Assembly: GCF_033807575.1 (NCBI RefSeq)
Contig: NC_084711.1
Location: 8,680,001 to 8,744,000, forward strand
Source of the DNA: Cydia pomonella
Taxonomy: Eukaryota > Arthropoda > Insecta > Lepidoptera > Tortricidae
Direction of reading: 5' to 3'
Length of the DNA: 64,000 nucleotides
Part shown: positions 41,230 to 53,889 of the stretch, one piece after another
Layout: every line of letters starts with the position of its first letter
How positions within the stretch are numbered: the stretch's first letter is position 1
Notes under the pieces: generated by a model
Seen by the model: only the letters and a program-made list of their open reading frames with translations
What the model was told of the DNA's origin: nothing
Databases searched by the model: none
Made by a program: the position numbers and the translations under genes

Positions 41230-43380
41230 TCAAAATCAATAAGTACAATGATTAGAATGGTATACTTAAAAGGTAAGAATTTAGATAAAAGAAAATTAAA
41301 ATCTGTTTATTCGGTTTAAGTACTAGTTAAACAGTTTAATAAATGTAAGTAGGTACATATCTCATCAGGATATTCACAAAACGCAGGCATGTCGCAAATA
41401 CTGGCATCAACACAATAATATGATCTAACTTTTTTTTTTAATACATACTTAAGTTAATGGTCGATAACGAAGTCAGTTGATACCGTCTTCGATACTTCGT
41501 AGCGTGCCAGTGGCATTCGGGTTATTGCTGGCTGGCCCTTCACTATCGACTTAGACGCTACGTAATTAAACATGTCAAAAGCTTTACTAGTAAGTTACTT
41601 TCATTTTATTGGCAATGTTTATCTAAAAATAAGCCCGCGTGACGTTACATGCGATTAGAGACTCGTTACTGTGAAAAGGGCGTGGGCGGGATTGCACACC
41701 GTATTTACCCGCGCGATCGTGCGTCAATTTGTTTTATATTGTCGTCACAAGCTTTTACAAAGACAGCTAATAATAATAATTACAACACTGTTTCACCCTT
41801 TTGTTTACTATTACTTCATTTGCTGAGGCAAATTGTGAACGTGTGTTCAGAACACCGGTTGTGTATTTGATACATCATTCGTTTGTGTCGCTGTGCCCTT
41901 ACCCACACATTACATTGAATTAAAACGGCTATTGTAATGAGTTGAAACGATCTCGTATCATGTTTTGTTACCTAGTCATATGATACATTTACAAACGCTG
42001 ATTTTAGATTTAAAATTAACAAATAATATTTGAATACATGTAAACTTATATATAAACTATATTTCAGTATGAATACTTGTACTATGGTTATCTTTCGCTG
42101 CGTAGGTATTATTATTTTCTTAGCCGTTCTACAAAATTTCAATAACGTTATCCCAGATGTAAGTACGTAACTACATACATGTTGGTTACATACCTATTTG
42201 TGTATTCTCATTCGCGGTCCATCGAACAATCAACCGCCTACGTAATCGGCTGATGGAGCCATAAATCACGTCGGCAGGCACTATGTCCTTAGAAGGGAAA
42301 TAAATAAAGACTTTGCTCGGTTCAGTTGACCTTCCAGAACACCCACGCTTGCATTTTATCAGTCTTCCTATATCATATAATAAGAAGGCTTCATCAACAT
42401 AGCCTGTCTGTTAAGTGCTTCTCAATGAATTTCGTGTTGCCTCTTTTAAAGCTTTTTGTGCCCGGAAAAAGCAAAAAACTGCAGTGTAACGATTCGCACT
42501 AGTGATGCCAGCATTTAATGGGGATGCTGAATAAAACAATGAATCAAATTTGAAACTGCGCCATTTAGTACAAAAGAGGCTCTGCAAAAGATCTGTTGTA
42601 TTGCAGACATTTTTATACTATATATTTATACAGGCACAGTTAAAACAGTTGACTTATACAACACTACTGAATAATGACCGTCGTCTGGACGCCAGTCTGG
42701 GCCAGCAGACAATTGAATACCTACGTATCGGTTCTGCCTTGTGCACGAACCCGATGAAGCGTACACATTTTTATGGATAACCCGACCGCATTAAAACAAA
42801 ATTCAATATTGACTTGAATTAGAACTGAAATACATTGTGTCACACAATGACCTAATGACGTTTGACGAAACAAGTAAAATGATCTCGGTCAATTGAAACT
42901 TATCAAGGCTTCGTTTCATTGCAGCCGGAGTGACATAGATCTTAAGGTTAATAAGCTGTGTGGGCCAATCAGCCCTTTTGTTGGCGTGTTGATGAATGCG
43001 CGGTTGGTTGACACATTTCAATTAATTATATTGCTATCACTATCAGTCACGCTAGTTAGGTACTCCGTTTGTTATGAGATTTTTGTTTCTTCTTATTTAT
43101 GATGGTGTCTTATTATCAGTAATGCCTCGCTGACAGCTTTGAATGACTTACCTTTTAATGCGGTGTTTTAATGTAACCGTTAGTACTTATGGTCATTTGA
43201 ATTTGTTTGCCTGGATTAATTTATCATGTATCTTTGCGTAGCGCTTTAAATGTAGATTATTTTGCCAACAATTTGTCTTTTGTAAAATGGATATATAATT
43301 ATTCTGAATAAATGATTTTATTTCTTTATTGGTAGAAGTAACGGGAACAGGTAAATAGTATATTTAAACATGGTAAGTTT
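41230..43380. other. Gene-free stretch
   Basis: AT-rich, with a somewhat GC-richer patch at 41640-41720 (AAAAGGGCGTGGGCGGGATT) of unknown meaning. No gene recognised. Confidence 0.4.
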
Positions 43381-43382
43381 AA

Positions 43383-43695
43383 TTTTTTTTTTAAACTACG
43401 TCGGTGGCAAACAAGCATACGGCCTGCCTGATGGTAAGCAGTATCCGTAGCCTATGTACGCCTGCAACTCCAGAGGAGTTACATGCGCGTTGCCGACCCT
43501 AACCCCCTCCCACCCTCGTTGAGCTCTGGCAACCTTACTCACCGGCAGGAATACAACACTATGAGTGGGGTCTAGTGTTATTTGGCTGCGATTTTCTGTA
43601 AGGTGGAGGTACTTCCCCAGTTGGGCTCTGCTCTAGATCTGGAATGACATCCGCTGTGCTGTGCCCTACCACACAGAGCGAGAAACACATAATTA
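43383..43695 (-). mobile_element. LINE 3' end (3' UTR only)
   Basis: The T run 43383-43392 is the A tail. The first 100 bp (CGGTGGCAAACAAGCATACG, CCTGATGGTAAGCAGTATCC, GAGTTACATGCGCGTTGCCG) match the 3' end of LINE-A. The following 200 bp (CTCACCGGCAGGAATACAAC, GGAGGTACTTCCCCAGTTGG) do not, so this is another family with a shared tail. Confidence 0.7.
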
Positions 43696-44149
43696 CATTT
43701 ACACATTTTTAATACATGAAAGAATAAACATGAGAATATTCAAACTAGTTTCAGCCAAATATTTCCACTTATCCACGACAGCAGCAGTTAACATGTGAAA
43801 TGGTTTGTGTCGGTGCTCGCGTTGGCAGTGTATGCTGAGAATATTACTCTTTGGTCACTTTTATATGCAAATGCGCGTATCATATTTCATGCACCATAAA
43901 GCAATGATGTACGGAGGCTTACTCTAAGGCAGTTTGGGCATGGCGCCAGATTCCCACTTTTTAATTTTTTTTGCTGTTAATAAATTAACATGCCATATAT
44001 GTTGTTGCATATAGTACGAGTGAAATGCGTTTGTGAGTTCTTATTGTACTTTATGGCCATACCTAATTTGCCTACATTCTGTAATAATAATAATAAGACT
44101 GCATCGACCGATGTACAGTGGCGCCCTCATTAGGGGAATTGTCTTTTCT

Positions 44150-44333
44150 AACACCCCCGAGTTTCTTGCCGGTCCATATTGGGATACCCTCTTCCAAGAG
44201 AGGGGGGATTTAAATCTTCTCGGGGCAGAGGTGTAGGGTTAGAGCCGGTGTAGCTTTATTTCACGTTCATAAGCGCATTGTAATATGCCCACTTGAATAA
44301 TAAACTATCTATATCTTTATCTTTATCTAAAAT
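44150..44333 (+). mobile_element. LINE 3' end (family T), copy 1
   Basis: GAGTTTCTTGCCGGTCCATA through GGTGTAGGGTTAGAGCCGGT and ATAAGCGCATTGTAATATGC, ending in a (TATCTTTATC)n tail. Copy 2 is at 52203-52372. Confidence 0.7.
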
Positions 44334-44594
44334 ACCTATTAATTTCTGTATACTTAAATTAGTATATTAATATTGTTTTCCTACCGATTCCCCAATTTTT
44401 GTTATTTGTCACATAGTTTTATTTCGCTTATTTTTTGCTTTAGCACCATAGTAAAAGTTGCTCAGTATGACCTATATATTCACACCGTAAATTATTGCAG
44501 GTGACTAAATAAACACCCTGTTTTACTGTCATTACAAATATTACTTCTGAATGAAAGCTTCTTGTAATAATCATAATGTCAATAAGAAAATATT

Positions 44595-44700
44595 GTAGCT
44601 TGGTAACGGTTCTCCCGCCCATGGCAGCCGCCCGCCCAAGGAGGCTGCGCGGCTAGGGCGCCGCGTCGCCGCCAGCTACCGCGCCCACCATAACAGCAGC
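44595..44700. other. Short GC-rich island
   Basis: About 100 bp of very high GC (GCCGCCCGCCCAAGGAGGCT, GGGCGCCGCGTCGCCGCCAG) sit in AT-rich surroundings. GCAGCC..GGCTGC words are inverted. It could be a regulatory element, an exon or a repeat scrap. No frame or splice sites convince me. Confidence 0.3.
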
Positions 44701-45599
44701 AAGACTGTATAAACTTATTCCATTAGAGACTTTTACTCGCGCAATTAAGTACATGTTTGAACGACTTTTATTAAAATGCGCTTAGGGTCGAATGTTATGA
44801 AAATTCTTAACGCAGCAAACCACCGTCATTCACAAGTACTCATGAATGAATCAGAGCACCCACGCGATTACAGTAAAACAAAAGCGTGCAATATGGTGCC
44901 AGAAATGGCAACTAGGAAAAAATAAATTGTATAAAATATAAGCTGCATTGGTGATTGGAAGGGTTATTTATGTTTCAGGACGTGAGATAAAGATCTTGCA
45001 GAGTACGTAAGTGGTTTAAAGTTAAAATTCACTATTTATGGCGATCAAAAATAAATTATACAAAATCAAGTACCTAAGTACTAAGCAAAACCTTTACCGA
45101 AGGACTAGACTAGGTATGTACTTAGAAGGTAACTTTATAGAGGAAATAAAAAGAAATATATCGCATTCAACGAAATTTCAACCCGTGATGTACTGAAATA
45201 TTGATTTTAATTAAAAAAAATAATGTTAATGTATTGGGACAAAAAAAATACTACCTATACATCACTTAATAAAGTCTACTATTAATAAGAATAGGCACGA
45301 GTATAAGTAATAAATGGCTTAAGTATGAAGGTATACGAATTGTTAAAATTCCAATTTACTATCACACAGTGTTCTGTTATACCTACACAATTACACATCA
45401 CCCAAATGACAAAAACTTAAATGTTATATTGATTAATAGGTATCAGGACTATCAGGTAATTCGATTCATTAGCCATTTCGATCACGATACGAGCGGACTA
45501 TCGAAGCCATGTACCTAGGCCGCCGATGTGATAAAATATTCTGGAGCAGTAAGAGTTAATATCGGCAAATTGATCAGCTATAGGTAATTGATGTAATTA

Positions 45600-45690
45600 G
45601 AGGGCAGTTACGCCGCTGGGCCGCGAGCCTCACAAGTGTCGCGGACTGACACGTCGCCGCCATCCGGTTCCCCACCACACGCGAAATGAA
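45600..45690. other. Short GC-rich island
   Basis: GTTACGCCGCTGGGCCGCGA, CACAAGTGTCGCGGACTGAC and CGTCGCCGCCATCCGGTTCC stand out from the AT-rich background. Function unknown. Confidence 0.3.
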
Positions 45691-45694
45691 TATA

Positions 45695-48600
45695 TTATAG
45701 GGCTAAAGTAAAAACCAGTTAAATTTAATACTTTGCTAATTGTTTTGCGTTAAACAATCGCGATCAAAGAGCGCGCGAATGGTCGGCACGCCGGTCAATG
45801 TAGTCCAGTTGGCATGACAAAATTAAGAGGGAATCGTGATCGTCCATACAAAAACAGAAATCGTTTTTTTCTCTTCTAAATATTTTACATTATACATGAT
45901 TTTTAGTATGATATTGACACAATGAAAAACTAGGTTTATAAAATTTCCTTTTTCTTCAAAATATGCAAAAGAAAAAATATATATATAGCGAAACCTATAA
46001 ACCTAGAATATATTATGTTGAAGCGATCGACATCAATTTCTCGCGAAATGGAATCATAGAAAAGTTTCCGTTATTTCGTTAGATTCGAAAAGCTATTCTT
46101 CTCTCTTAACAGTATTTATTATCTGCATTCTTACGAATTAAAAAAAGAAAGTAGACTTAAGTTTATACAAAAATGTGCCTGTGTTTTGTAATTTCCATAA
46201 TTCTTATTCGTTCCTTACTGTAACGAATAATAATTATGGAACTTAAGGTGCCAAGACATCTGAAAAAAGCACAACCTAGCTACCTCCTTAGCAACCTACC
46301 TATCTACTAATAATTATTTAACAAAAAAATTTGACAGACATATTGACATTCGGTGATACGTCTAATAAGAGACAAAAAATTAAGTACCATCAGGTTCAAA
46401 TTACATGGACAATTTATGAATGATATCATTCATATTTTGTCCATGCACTTTTTAACCCTACTGTAGGACCTACATATTGTTAAAACAAAAAAATAGGTTT
46501 GGTATGAAAATGATCGTTAGTGATTGGAGTAAGATTGTGAATGGGAAAGGCATTTAAAGAGATACTGTCGCGAACGTTGAAGCAGCAATGGCACCTGAAA
46601 AAGATGCTGCTTTTTATTTGGCTTTTCGACTCGGATACTCCATGTTACAGGTTTCATTGAAACATTTTCAACATTTCTTAGTAAACAGCTTTTTCCTGTG
46701 GCGATATCAGTCGAGAATACTAATTATTACCAAATTGGCTATTTAAGAGTAAATATATTCAGTATAACAATAACTTAAGTAGGTACTACGAATAAATGTT
46801 TGCTATGAGTTAGATTCTCGTAAAAATACGTTAAATTAAAAAAGAGTTAAATTACCTTATTTGTTACCAACCGCCCATTATTAATTGGTTGAGTCCAAAT
46901 TCCTAAATAAAAAAGTCAAGACCTACAGGGTTCTATCAATCGTCATCAATATAAACAATATATGTTGGAAAATGCTTCTAGTGTATAAAATGCTTACAGT
47001 TTTATATACCTGTTATATTTATTTTGTGATCTAAATTATCCCGGCACCAAAGTTGTTCTTAGACCCCTTACTATATACTTAAATACCTATGTATACACGT
47101 AATTCTATACCAACACGTTCATGGGAGCTCGTATACCTCCTCATATGTATGCCATTCATCTTACTTGGTGTTTGATTAGGTGATCAGTATGTATGCCATG
47201 CTCACTAAACTGCTATATTCAAAATTTCACAGGCATTACATTGAGATTTGAATCTTTAATATCCTACTTCGTAATGGTATGATGTTCTTCAACACATTCC
47301 AAATATCTGTGCATGTTTGTGTTACTATGTATCTATATACTAATTATTAATTAATTGTCGTCTATTTTGATAATTATTGACCTTACATTTGATCTGCTAA
47401 GCTCGGTGAGGCGTTAAAGTTAACACATTCGATGAGGCAACGCATCATGCAAATTTACTCATATACTTACATATACGAGTCATATACTTCCCGTGTCAAG
47501 AATGCCTGATTTGTGTTGCTACCTACATTTTCCTGTCAGTATCATGTCCTGACTTTAATAAGCCCTACAGACCTGGAAAATATTGATTTAAAATAAAAAC
47601 CATCCTGATCCATAGACTATCCTTGTGCGTATAACAAACGGATCTGTATAAAAGTTCAAAAGATGTAGGCTATTACAAAACCCTTAATTTTACGGGAAAA
47701 TGCTTTCCTTGCCGCACAGGACTTATGTAATGATGGGATACTAAAGAGTCTATAACGACTTTTTTAATCAACAAAGTATTTGTTAACGTCATAGTGCATG
47801 TACGTAATCACAAATTCATCCACATAAAATTATAAACAGGGGTCGGACTTTTTAGAGTAGGTTATCTTTAATGGATAGATGTCATGCACGTGAATTGTCG
47901 CATCAATAAAATATCGTATCGACGCGGAATCGTCAACATTGCGCAGGACTACATATGGCTAATCCACCCGCTCCTGTTACCAACAAACCAAATTTCAGAA
48001 AAGTAACATAGATAAATATAATATAGCTTATACAGTATACATAAAAAAAAACTAGCCAATAAAAATCCTTTTTAATTTCAGGATTTTCTACACAGCGCAG
48101 AACCTGGCACCGATATAGATTACAATCCTTTTGTCGGCGAGACACATTTTCACATTTTTGTTTTTGTTAGGATATCATTACTTTTGGTCTAGAAATTACT
48201 ATACTACTAATCATGAAAGTAGTTTTGCCCAAGCTGAAAAGGAGACCCTCACTAACGCGCGGTCAATAGTCAAGCATTTTCAATTTTCAGATTTTTCATT
48301 TGTAAACGCCTAATAGTCTACCTTCATGCCAAATATCATGTTTCTAGCTCATCTAGAAGCCCGGTAGGTTTTTGGTCTATAAGTCTTAATTAATCTAATA
48401 ATTATCAATACATGATTTTTTCCATCGAATTATCAATAATTTTCAGTTTTTTCCCTATATAAACATTTAATAGTCTACATTGATGCCAAATATTAAGTTC
48501 CTAGGTAATCAGGAAGTGGGTTAGGTTTTTGAAAGGTTTTTGATCTATAAGTCAGTCAGACACACAACTGCCAGTTTGTATACGTTAATTTATCAATAAC

Positions 48601-50960
48601 TGGTTGAGCTGCGCTTATGAAATTTTGTATTTTAGACAAGCTATGGCTTGAATGAATGTGCTAAATTTAATGTGTGTAGATTAAATACTCGTAGGTTTCA
48701 AGTTGTGAAAGGGTCAAAAGTAGCTCGAAATGGTTCGTGTAATATGACACACGGTTACTTCGCCAGTTCCTTTTCGCGTGTCTAGATTGATTATTTATTT
48801 AATTTTTACACAGCATTACAGTCTTATCAATATTACACTGTTAAACTACATACTATAATTTAAACTATCATTTGTATATCGCGAGTATAGTTGTTATCTT
48901 TTTCTTACACGGGGACATATAAAATTCACCTACGCACAAGGGGAAAGACAAGCGCAGAAAAGAAAGTCAAATACGGTAAAATGATTCCCGTAACGCAGCG
49001 AATGTGTTAGGTAATGTACTTCCTTTCTTTCAAGCTTCTTTCTTTCTTCTCCTTCTTTCAAATGTTATTAGAATTTCTTGTCTTACCACCCTTTTCATTC
49101 TAACGTATATGTATATTTTTCCGGTTAGTTAATAAAATTATATCTTAGTATTTACGTTCCCTTCTTAAACTAATGTAATAATAAAATATTTTCTATAAAG
49201 TGATACATAATTTCATTTATAGTTAGCACATTAAGAATTATGTTTTGCTGCGGCAGCCATTAATATGAGAGACGATCTGTCGAAGGGACAAAAACAATTG
49301 CTATAGAATTCCTGTTTACGCAACGGAATCCTATAAAAGTATGTGCGCAGAAAATATTTTGCTTTCTTATTCCAATACGACTATGAGACTGTTAATGGTA
49401 AAAAGCGTTGTCCTATTTCTCAGAAGACAGTGCCAAGTAAAGTCGGCGCATTTAAGAGATTTACAAGCATGCGACGTGCAAATACGTTCCTAGGCGATCT
49501 CAGATTGATTGATTTGATAGCCACAATTACAGTTTATTTAATAATTTATAAGCTGCTACATGGACGAGAAATGTCGTGTTCAGAAGTCGGTAGTTAGTGA
49601 CGTATTAGCATTAACGTCCTTTACGCAGCCCGCCGGGGCTGGCGCCGCGTCGCGCCGGCCACATTAGTACACGGGAAATTACATAGCTTGTTGAGATAAC
49701 TATGAATATTATTATACTCTTTAACAGATAATTATAGCACGAGAAAAATCACGACAGGTATTTCGACGCAATTTCAATAGTTCGTCATCCGAGCGCTCCG
49801 TTTCGTCATAGCAATGGGCTCCGTTTTCCGCACTTAGGCCGTAAGTGTTGGACCATTGCGTTTCACTATTTATTGCGAGGAAGTTTATCCTATGGCACGT
49901 TATCTTACTTACTGAACCTTACTTCCGTGCTTCGTTACATCATTTAATATGTACAAGTAACCTTTGATTAATATGATGCAATAAATAATTTGCTCTATTA
50001 ATGAATATGCGATTTGATTTACCTCGTATCGCAAAGTTAATCGATTTGTAGGATTATTTGTAATTGAACTGTGTGATATACCTAAATTAATTAACACAAT
50101 CTCTCGCGATTTCCATTACCAGTTCAGGTAGATGTCTAAATAAACAGCACAGTTGGGATATAGATTACACTCATGTTGAAGCGTGCCTACGTTGTGGCCA
50201 TGGTGGTATTTAATCTAGCCCGGCGATGGGATACTCGTATAAACGTTTCTAGCTGGGTGCAGACAGGCAAGTCTATTGCGCTAAAAGATAACAGCTGCAA
50301 TTTATTTTATCACAATATCGGTCATTTATGGATAATCGGCGCCGCGTTCAGGTGGGAAATTGTAAAGAAGTAATCACATCCAGGTGTACGGTAAGTTAAA
50401 GGCAGTTTATAAATCAGATAGTCTTATTGGACATATTTATATTAACTAGAAGTTTATTTCTACTTTATTGTGAATATTGTGATACCTAATTTATATGGGC
50501 AGCAATTATTTTCAGCAGCATTTTCTTGCCTTTCATGGTAAGCGGGAACCATGGCGAAAACGTTACAACAAAATAAAACTTATGATTAGTTATTTATAAT
50601 AAGTGAGCCCAGTCTTACTGAGCGTTTCCGTACTTACAAAGGCATGTTAAGTCGTAAAATACCTAGTAGTAGTAGGTACTTAGTAGTACTAGTAGCAGTA
50701 GTAAATATTAGTAGTACCTAGACTAGACAGTAATAATTATACTGAGTTGGAAACTTTTATGCTGATAAAGATAAAACGATAAAGATATATTGATTTGCAT
50801 AAATGTAGTGGTGAACACAGGTGGACACTAAACTAGTAGTAGTGGGTAGATGGTCTGTTTGAAAACTTTATCAAAAAGCCCACTTATTTTACACTTTAAC
50901 TCCAATAAGGTATACATGCATATTGGGTATTAGTTATTCGATCTGTTTCCAATTTATACT
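45695..50960. other. Gene-free stretch with palindromes and a decayed direct repeat
   Basis: It contains hairpins at 46193-46241 and 46404-46445. Two decayed copies of a block of about 180 bp lie at 48300-48560 (AATAGTCTACCTTCATGCCA against AATAGTCTACATTGATGCCA). There is also a pyrimidine tract at 49019-49065, a GC scrap at 49618-49665 and a TAGTAG-rich microsatellite at 50664-50720. No gene recognised. Confidence 0.5.
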
Positions 50961-50961
50961 G

Positions 50962-51074
50962 CCCGCGTAGCCTATGTGCCAATCGAAAACGCTCCATAGC
51001 GAACGAAACGCAACTGTCACTGTAGCACTAATATGGAAGAGTGATAGAGAGAGATAACTACGATACGCTACGTG
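50962..51074. mobile_element. MITE family G, copy 2 (decayed)
   Basis: GTAGCCTATGTGCCAATCGA, then GAACGAAACGCAACTGTCAC and the TATGGAAGAGTGATAGAGAG interior match copy 1 at 33376-33498. The right arm has drifted. Confidence 0.6.
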
Positions 51075-51300
51075 TGTCAAAAGCAGTGGGGCGACACTGA
51101 TCCTTTAGGGTATTCGCGGCATTTCTCGGCTCCGTTTCGCTCAGCATTGCTACGAGCTATTATTATAGGGTTGGCACAATTGGCGTCCCTTTGCGTGCAC
51201 AACCACAGATAAGATAATGACATGAATTTTGACAACCCTAAATAGCCGGAGGGGATAGTGCCATCACCATACATTAGAATGGGACAGCATGATTCATCCC
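51068..51300. repeat. Interspersed repeat (family P), copy 2
   Basis: AAGCAGTGGGGCGACACTGA, CCACAGATAAGATAATGACA and TTTTGACAACCCTAAATAGC match 7310-7525 in the same order. Confidence 0.6.
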
Positions 51301-51309
51301 TGAATCGCT

Positions 51310-52200
51310 GTCAAACTTCTACTACCGTACAGAAATGACACTTCCTACAAAATCGAACCGGTACTATTATTTATTGTGCGTCAAAAGTGACGTTTTTGGT
51401 TGAAGATATTTAACTTTTGTACATAATATATCTTCTTGAGTAAAACCTCAAAATTTCGTATTAATAGTACCTACATTGTGCCTTAAGGGCGGTAAGAAGG
51501 GGATCACTAAAGAGTGTCTATTAGAAAAAGGCTTTTCATTACTCGAGTTTGTAATCCTCTTACTGCCCGTGATACTCGTACACACAATGTTTTTCATCAC
51601 ATTTACTACACTTCTATAATCCATCTTAACCAGCGGAGATGCTGACTGGAAACACAATCTATTTTTTTTTCTTTAAGATGTATTGCTAAAGTTACTAATT
51701 ATCTTGTAATGTGCACAATTAAATGGGGTGGTTACCTACTCCTATATGTATGTTGTTTTTTAATTTTCAAAAATTTTACATGTCAAAACTCAGTAATAAT
51801 AGTGACGCACGCGCCTTCGCTGGCGCCCCGCGTAAACAAAGATAATAATGCCGCGAATGATCTATCTCGCGTATATCTCAGTGGCCAGTTATTATGGGGC
51901 CATTATCACTTTAGTATAGTTAATCACACCGATCAATAATGTCAGATAATGATCTGCGCCTTACAAGGTATCAGGACAAGTGATTGCTTGACCGAAACAG
52001 ATCATCTTATAAATAATAGTTTGATCGAATAACCTAATTGATTTTATCTACTGTTGAGTTTAGAAAAAAAATGGCGCAAGTTTATGTTTTATTACATAAG
52101 TCCAATTATATCTGTGCAACCTTCCTTTATCTTTTTTTAAATTTTATATTAATTTAAATTGTATTTTTTATTTAATGCATGGTCTTTATAAAAAGATGTG
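51310..52200. other. Gene-free stretch
   Basis: AT-rich. A GC patch at 51806-51835 (ACGCACGCGCCTTCGCTGGC) is unexplained. No gene recognised. Confidence 0.35.
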
Positions 52201-52202
52201 TC

Positions 52203-52372
52203 CCGCCGAGTTTCTTGCCGGTCCCATATTGGGATACCCTCTTACAATTTAGGAGGGATTTAAATCTTCTCGGGTCAGAGGTGTAGGCTTAGAGCCGGCG
52301 TAGCTTTATTTGATATTCATAAGCGCATTGTAATATACCTACTTAAAAAATAAACTATCTTTATCTTTAAAA
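52203..52372 (+). mobile_element. LINE 3' end (family T), copy 2
   Basis: GAGTTTCTTGCCGGTCCCAT through TTAGAGCCGGCGTAGCTTTA and ATAAGCGCATTGTAATATAC. The tail is TATCTTTATCTTT. Confidence 0.7.
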
Positions 52373-52597
52373 TATTTCGTCAGGTCACAAACAAAACTCA
52401 CTAATTACGTAATTACCACCACAAGTTCTCAGCCATAATAAACCATATTACCAGAATAAAGTTGATTTTTGTTTAATTATTTTTTAGTTATTAGTGTGTG
52501 TTTGCTTGTCACTTGACGATTTGAATCAAAAGCCGATACGTAAATTTACTGGACTGGTTTTATTGACAGATCGTATGTACATTTAAAAGGAACTTAG

Positions 52598-52735
52598 TAT
52601 CTAAGTAAGTAAGTAAACACTTTAATGTACGAGAAAAATAAATATTAGGTACATCAGATGGGAAATAATTCGGTAGTACAAAGGCGAACTTATCCCTAAG
52701 AGGGATCTCTTCCAGTTGACCAATACCTAAAAGAG
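52598..52735 (-). mobile_element. LINE 3' end (family U), copy 1
   Basis: (AAGT)n followed by AACACTTTAATGTACGAG and GAGGGATCTCTTCCAGTTGACC is the 3' UTR of a minus-strand LINE insertion. A shorter relative is at 53788-53880. Confidence 0.5.
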
Positions 52736-52938
52736 TAATTGAAAACTATATCTAAAGTAATTATATATTATTACATACTATAAACAATATATAAATAAAT
52801 ATCTTTATATACATATATGAATAAATATATCTATAATAATAAGTATCTAGTACATACTCATATTTTTTGTTTATTGAAGGCCTATCCATCTTTACAACTG
52901 AGTCGAAAACTTTCGATCCCTTAGGTTTACGTTGCTGA

Positions 52939-53045
52939 GGGCCTACCGCGAACCACGTTCGACGTGTTGCCTGCCTGTCACACTTACGTACGAATTTCCG
53001 AGTGCGACAGAGAGGCAGCACGTCGAACGTGGTTCGCGGTAGGCC
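52939..53045. mobile_element. MITE family C, second complete copy
   Basis: GGGCCTACCGCGAACCACGT (then TCGACGTGTTGCC) and the inverse end GTCGAACGTGGTTCGCGGTA (then GGCC), with CTGAG and TTCAG outside. The arms are longer and cleaner than in copy 1. Confidence 0.75.
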
Positions 53046-53787
53046 TTCAGAACATGCCAAAGATATAGATAGACATGCAATCGTACATACATTCTCACTT
53101 TAGAAAAACATCACGCTCCCTTATTAGTCCGTTGGGTAGGATTTTGCAGGCTGTAGGCCTTTAACTGTGTATTGATAAACTACCAGCTATTTATATTGGC
53201 ACAAACTAGGCGCCTTGTCGTATGTTTTACATGGCAGCCTATTGATGTTATTCATAATTGCTGTTATTTCTCGTTTGCCGGCGTTGTATAATTTGTTCGT
53301 ATGAGTGCCCTGTATGGACATTGATTGGATCTGAATCAGGCAGCAGACTCATGCAAACTTGTTAACTTCATCAGGAAAAAGGCGTAGAAGCCATTATTTT
53401 ATTCCATGTAAACAAGTCTTAATCATGCATAGTTTTTGCCTTAGTAGTTTATTAAATAACTGTACCTACTAGTGGGCAAAAGTTATAGGATTAAATATCT
53501 ACGTAGGGGCATAGCTGTGATTGATATACAATAAATTGTATCTAAATATTTTCAATAATGTGAATATACAGAGAGGAAAATGAGGACTACGTTTGTATGA
53601 AAAGGCGATTTCGCACGGGTCTTCGTCCTCCACTTTCGTCTTAAGGTTCATACCGTTTGGGCCCGTTTTTTCTGGTTTATACATAAGCGAATTCAATTTC
53701 AAACAGGTATTCTACCCACTATTTTTACTAAAGTCAAATATGTGTGTAAACTTGGACACATATTTTTTATTACAATTAATTGTAGGT

Positions 53788-53880
53788 AGATAAGTAAGCT
53801 AGTAAGTAACACTTTATTGTACAAGAAAAATTAAATATTGATTACATCAGATCAGATAGAACAGGTAGGTAATCACACAA
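53788..53880 (-). mobile_element. LINE 3' end (family U), copy 2
   Basis: AGTAAGTAACACTTTATTGT then ACAAGAAAAATTAAATATTG and an ACATCAGAT word match copy 1 at 52598. Confidence 0.45.
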
Positions 53881-53889
53881 TAAAACATA

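Noticed and set aside
49343..49597. 84-codon plus-strand frame (MRRKYFAF..)
   Set aside because: No motif, no splice context and ordinary AT-rich composition. Random frames of this length are expected here.
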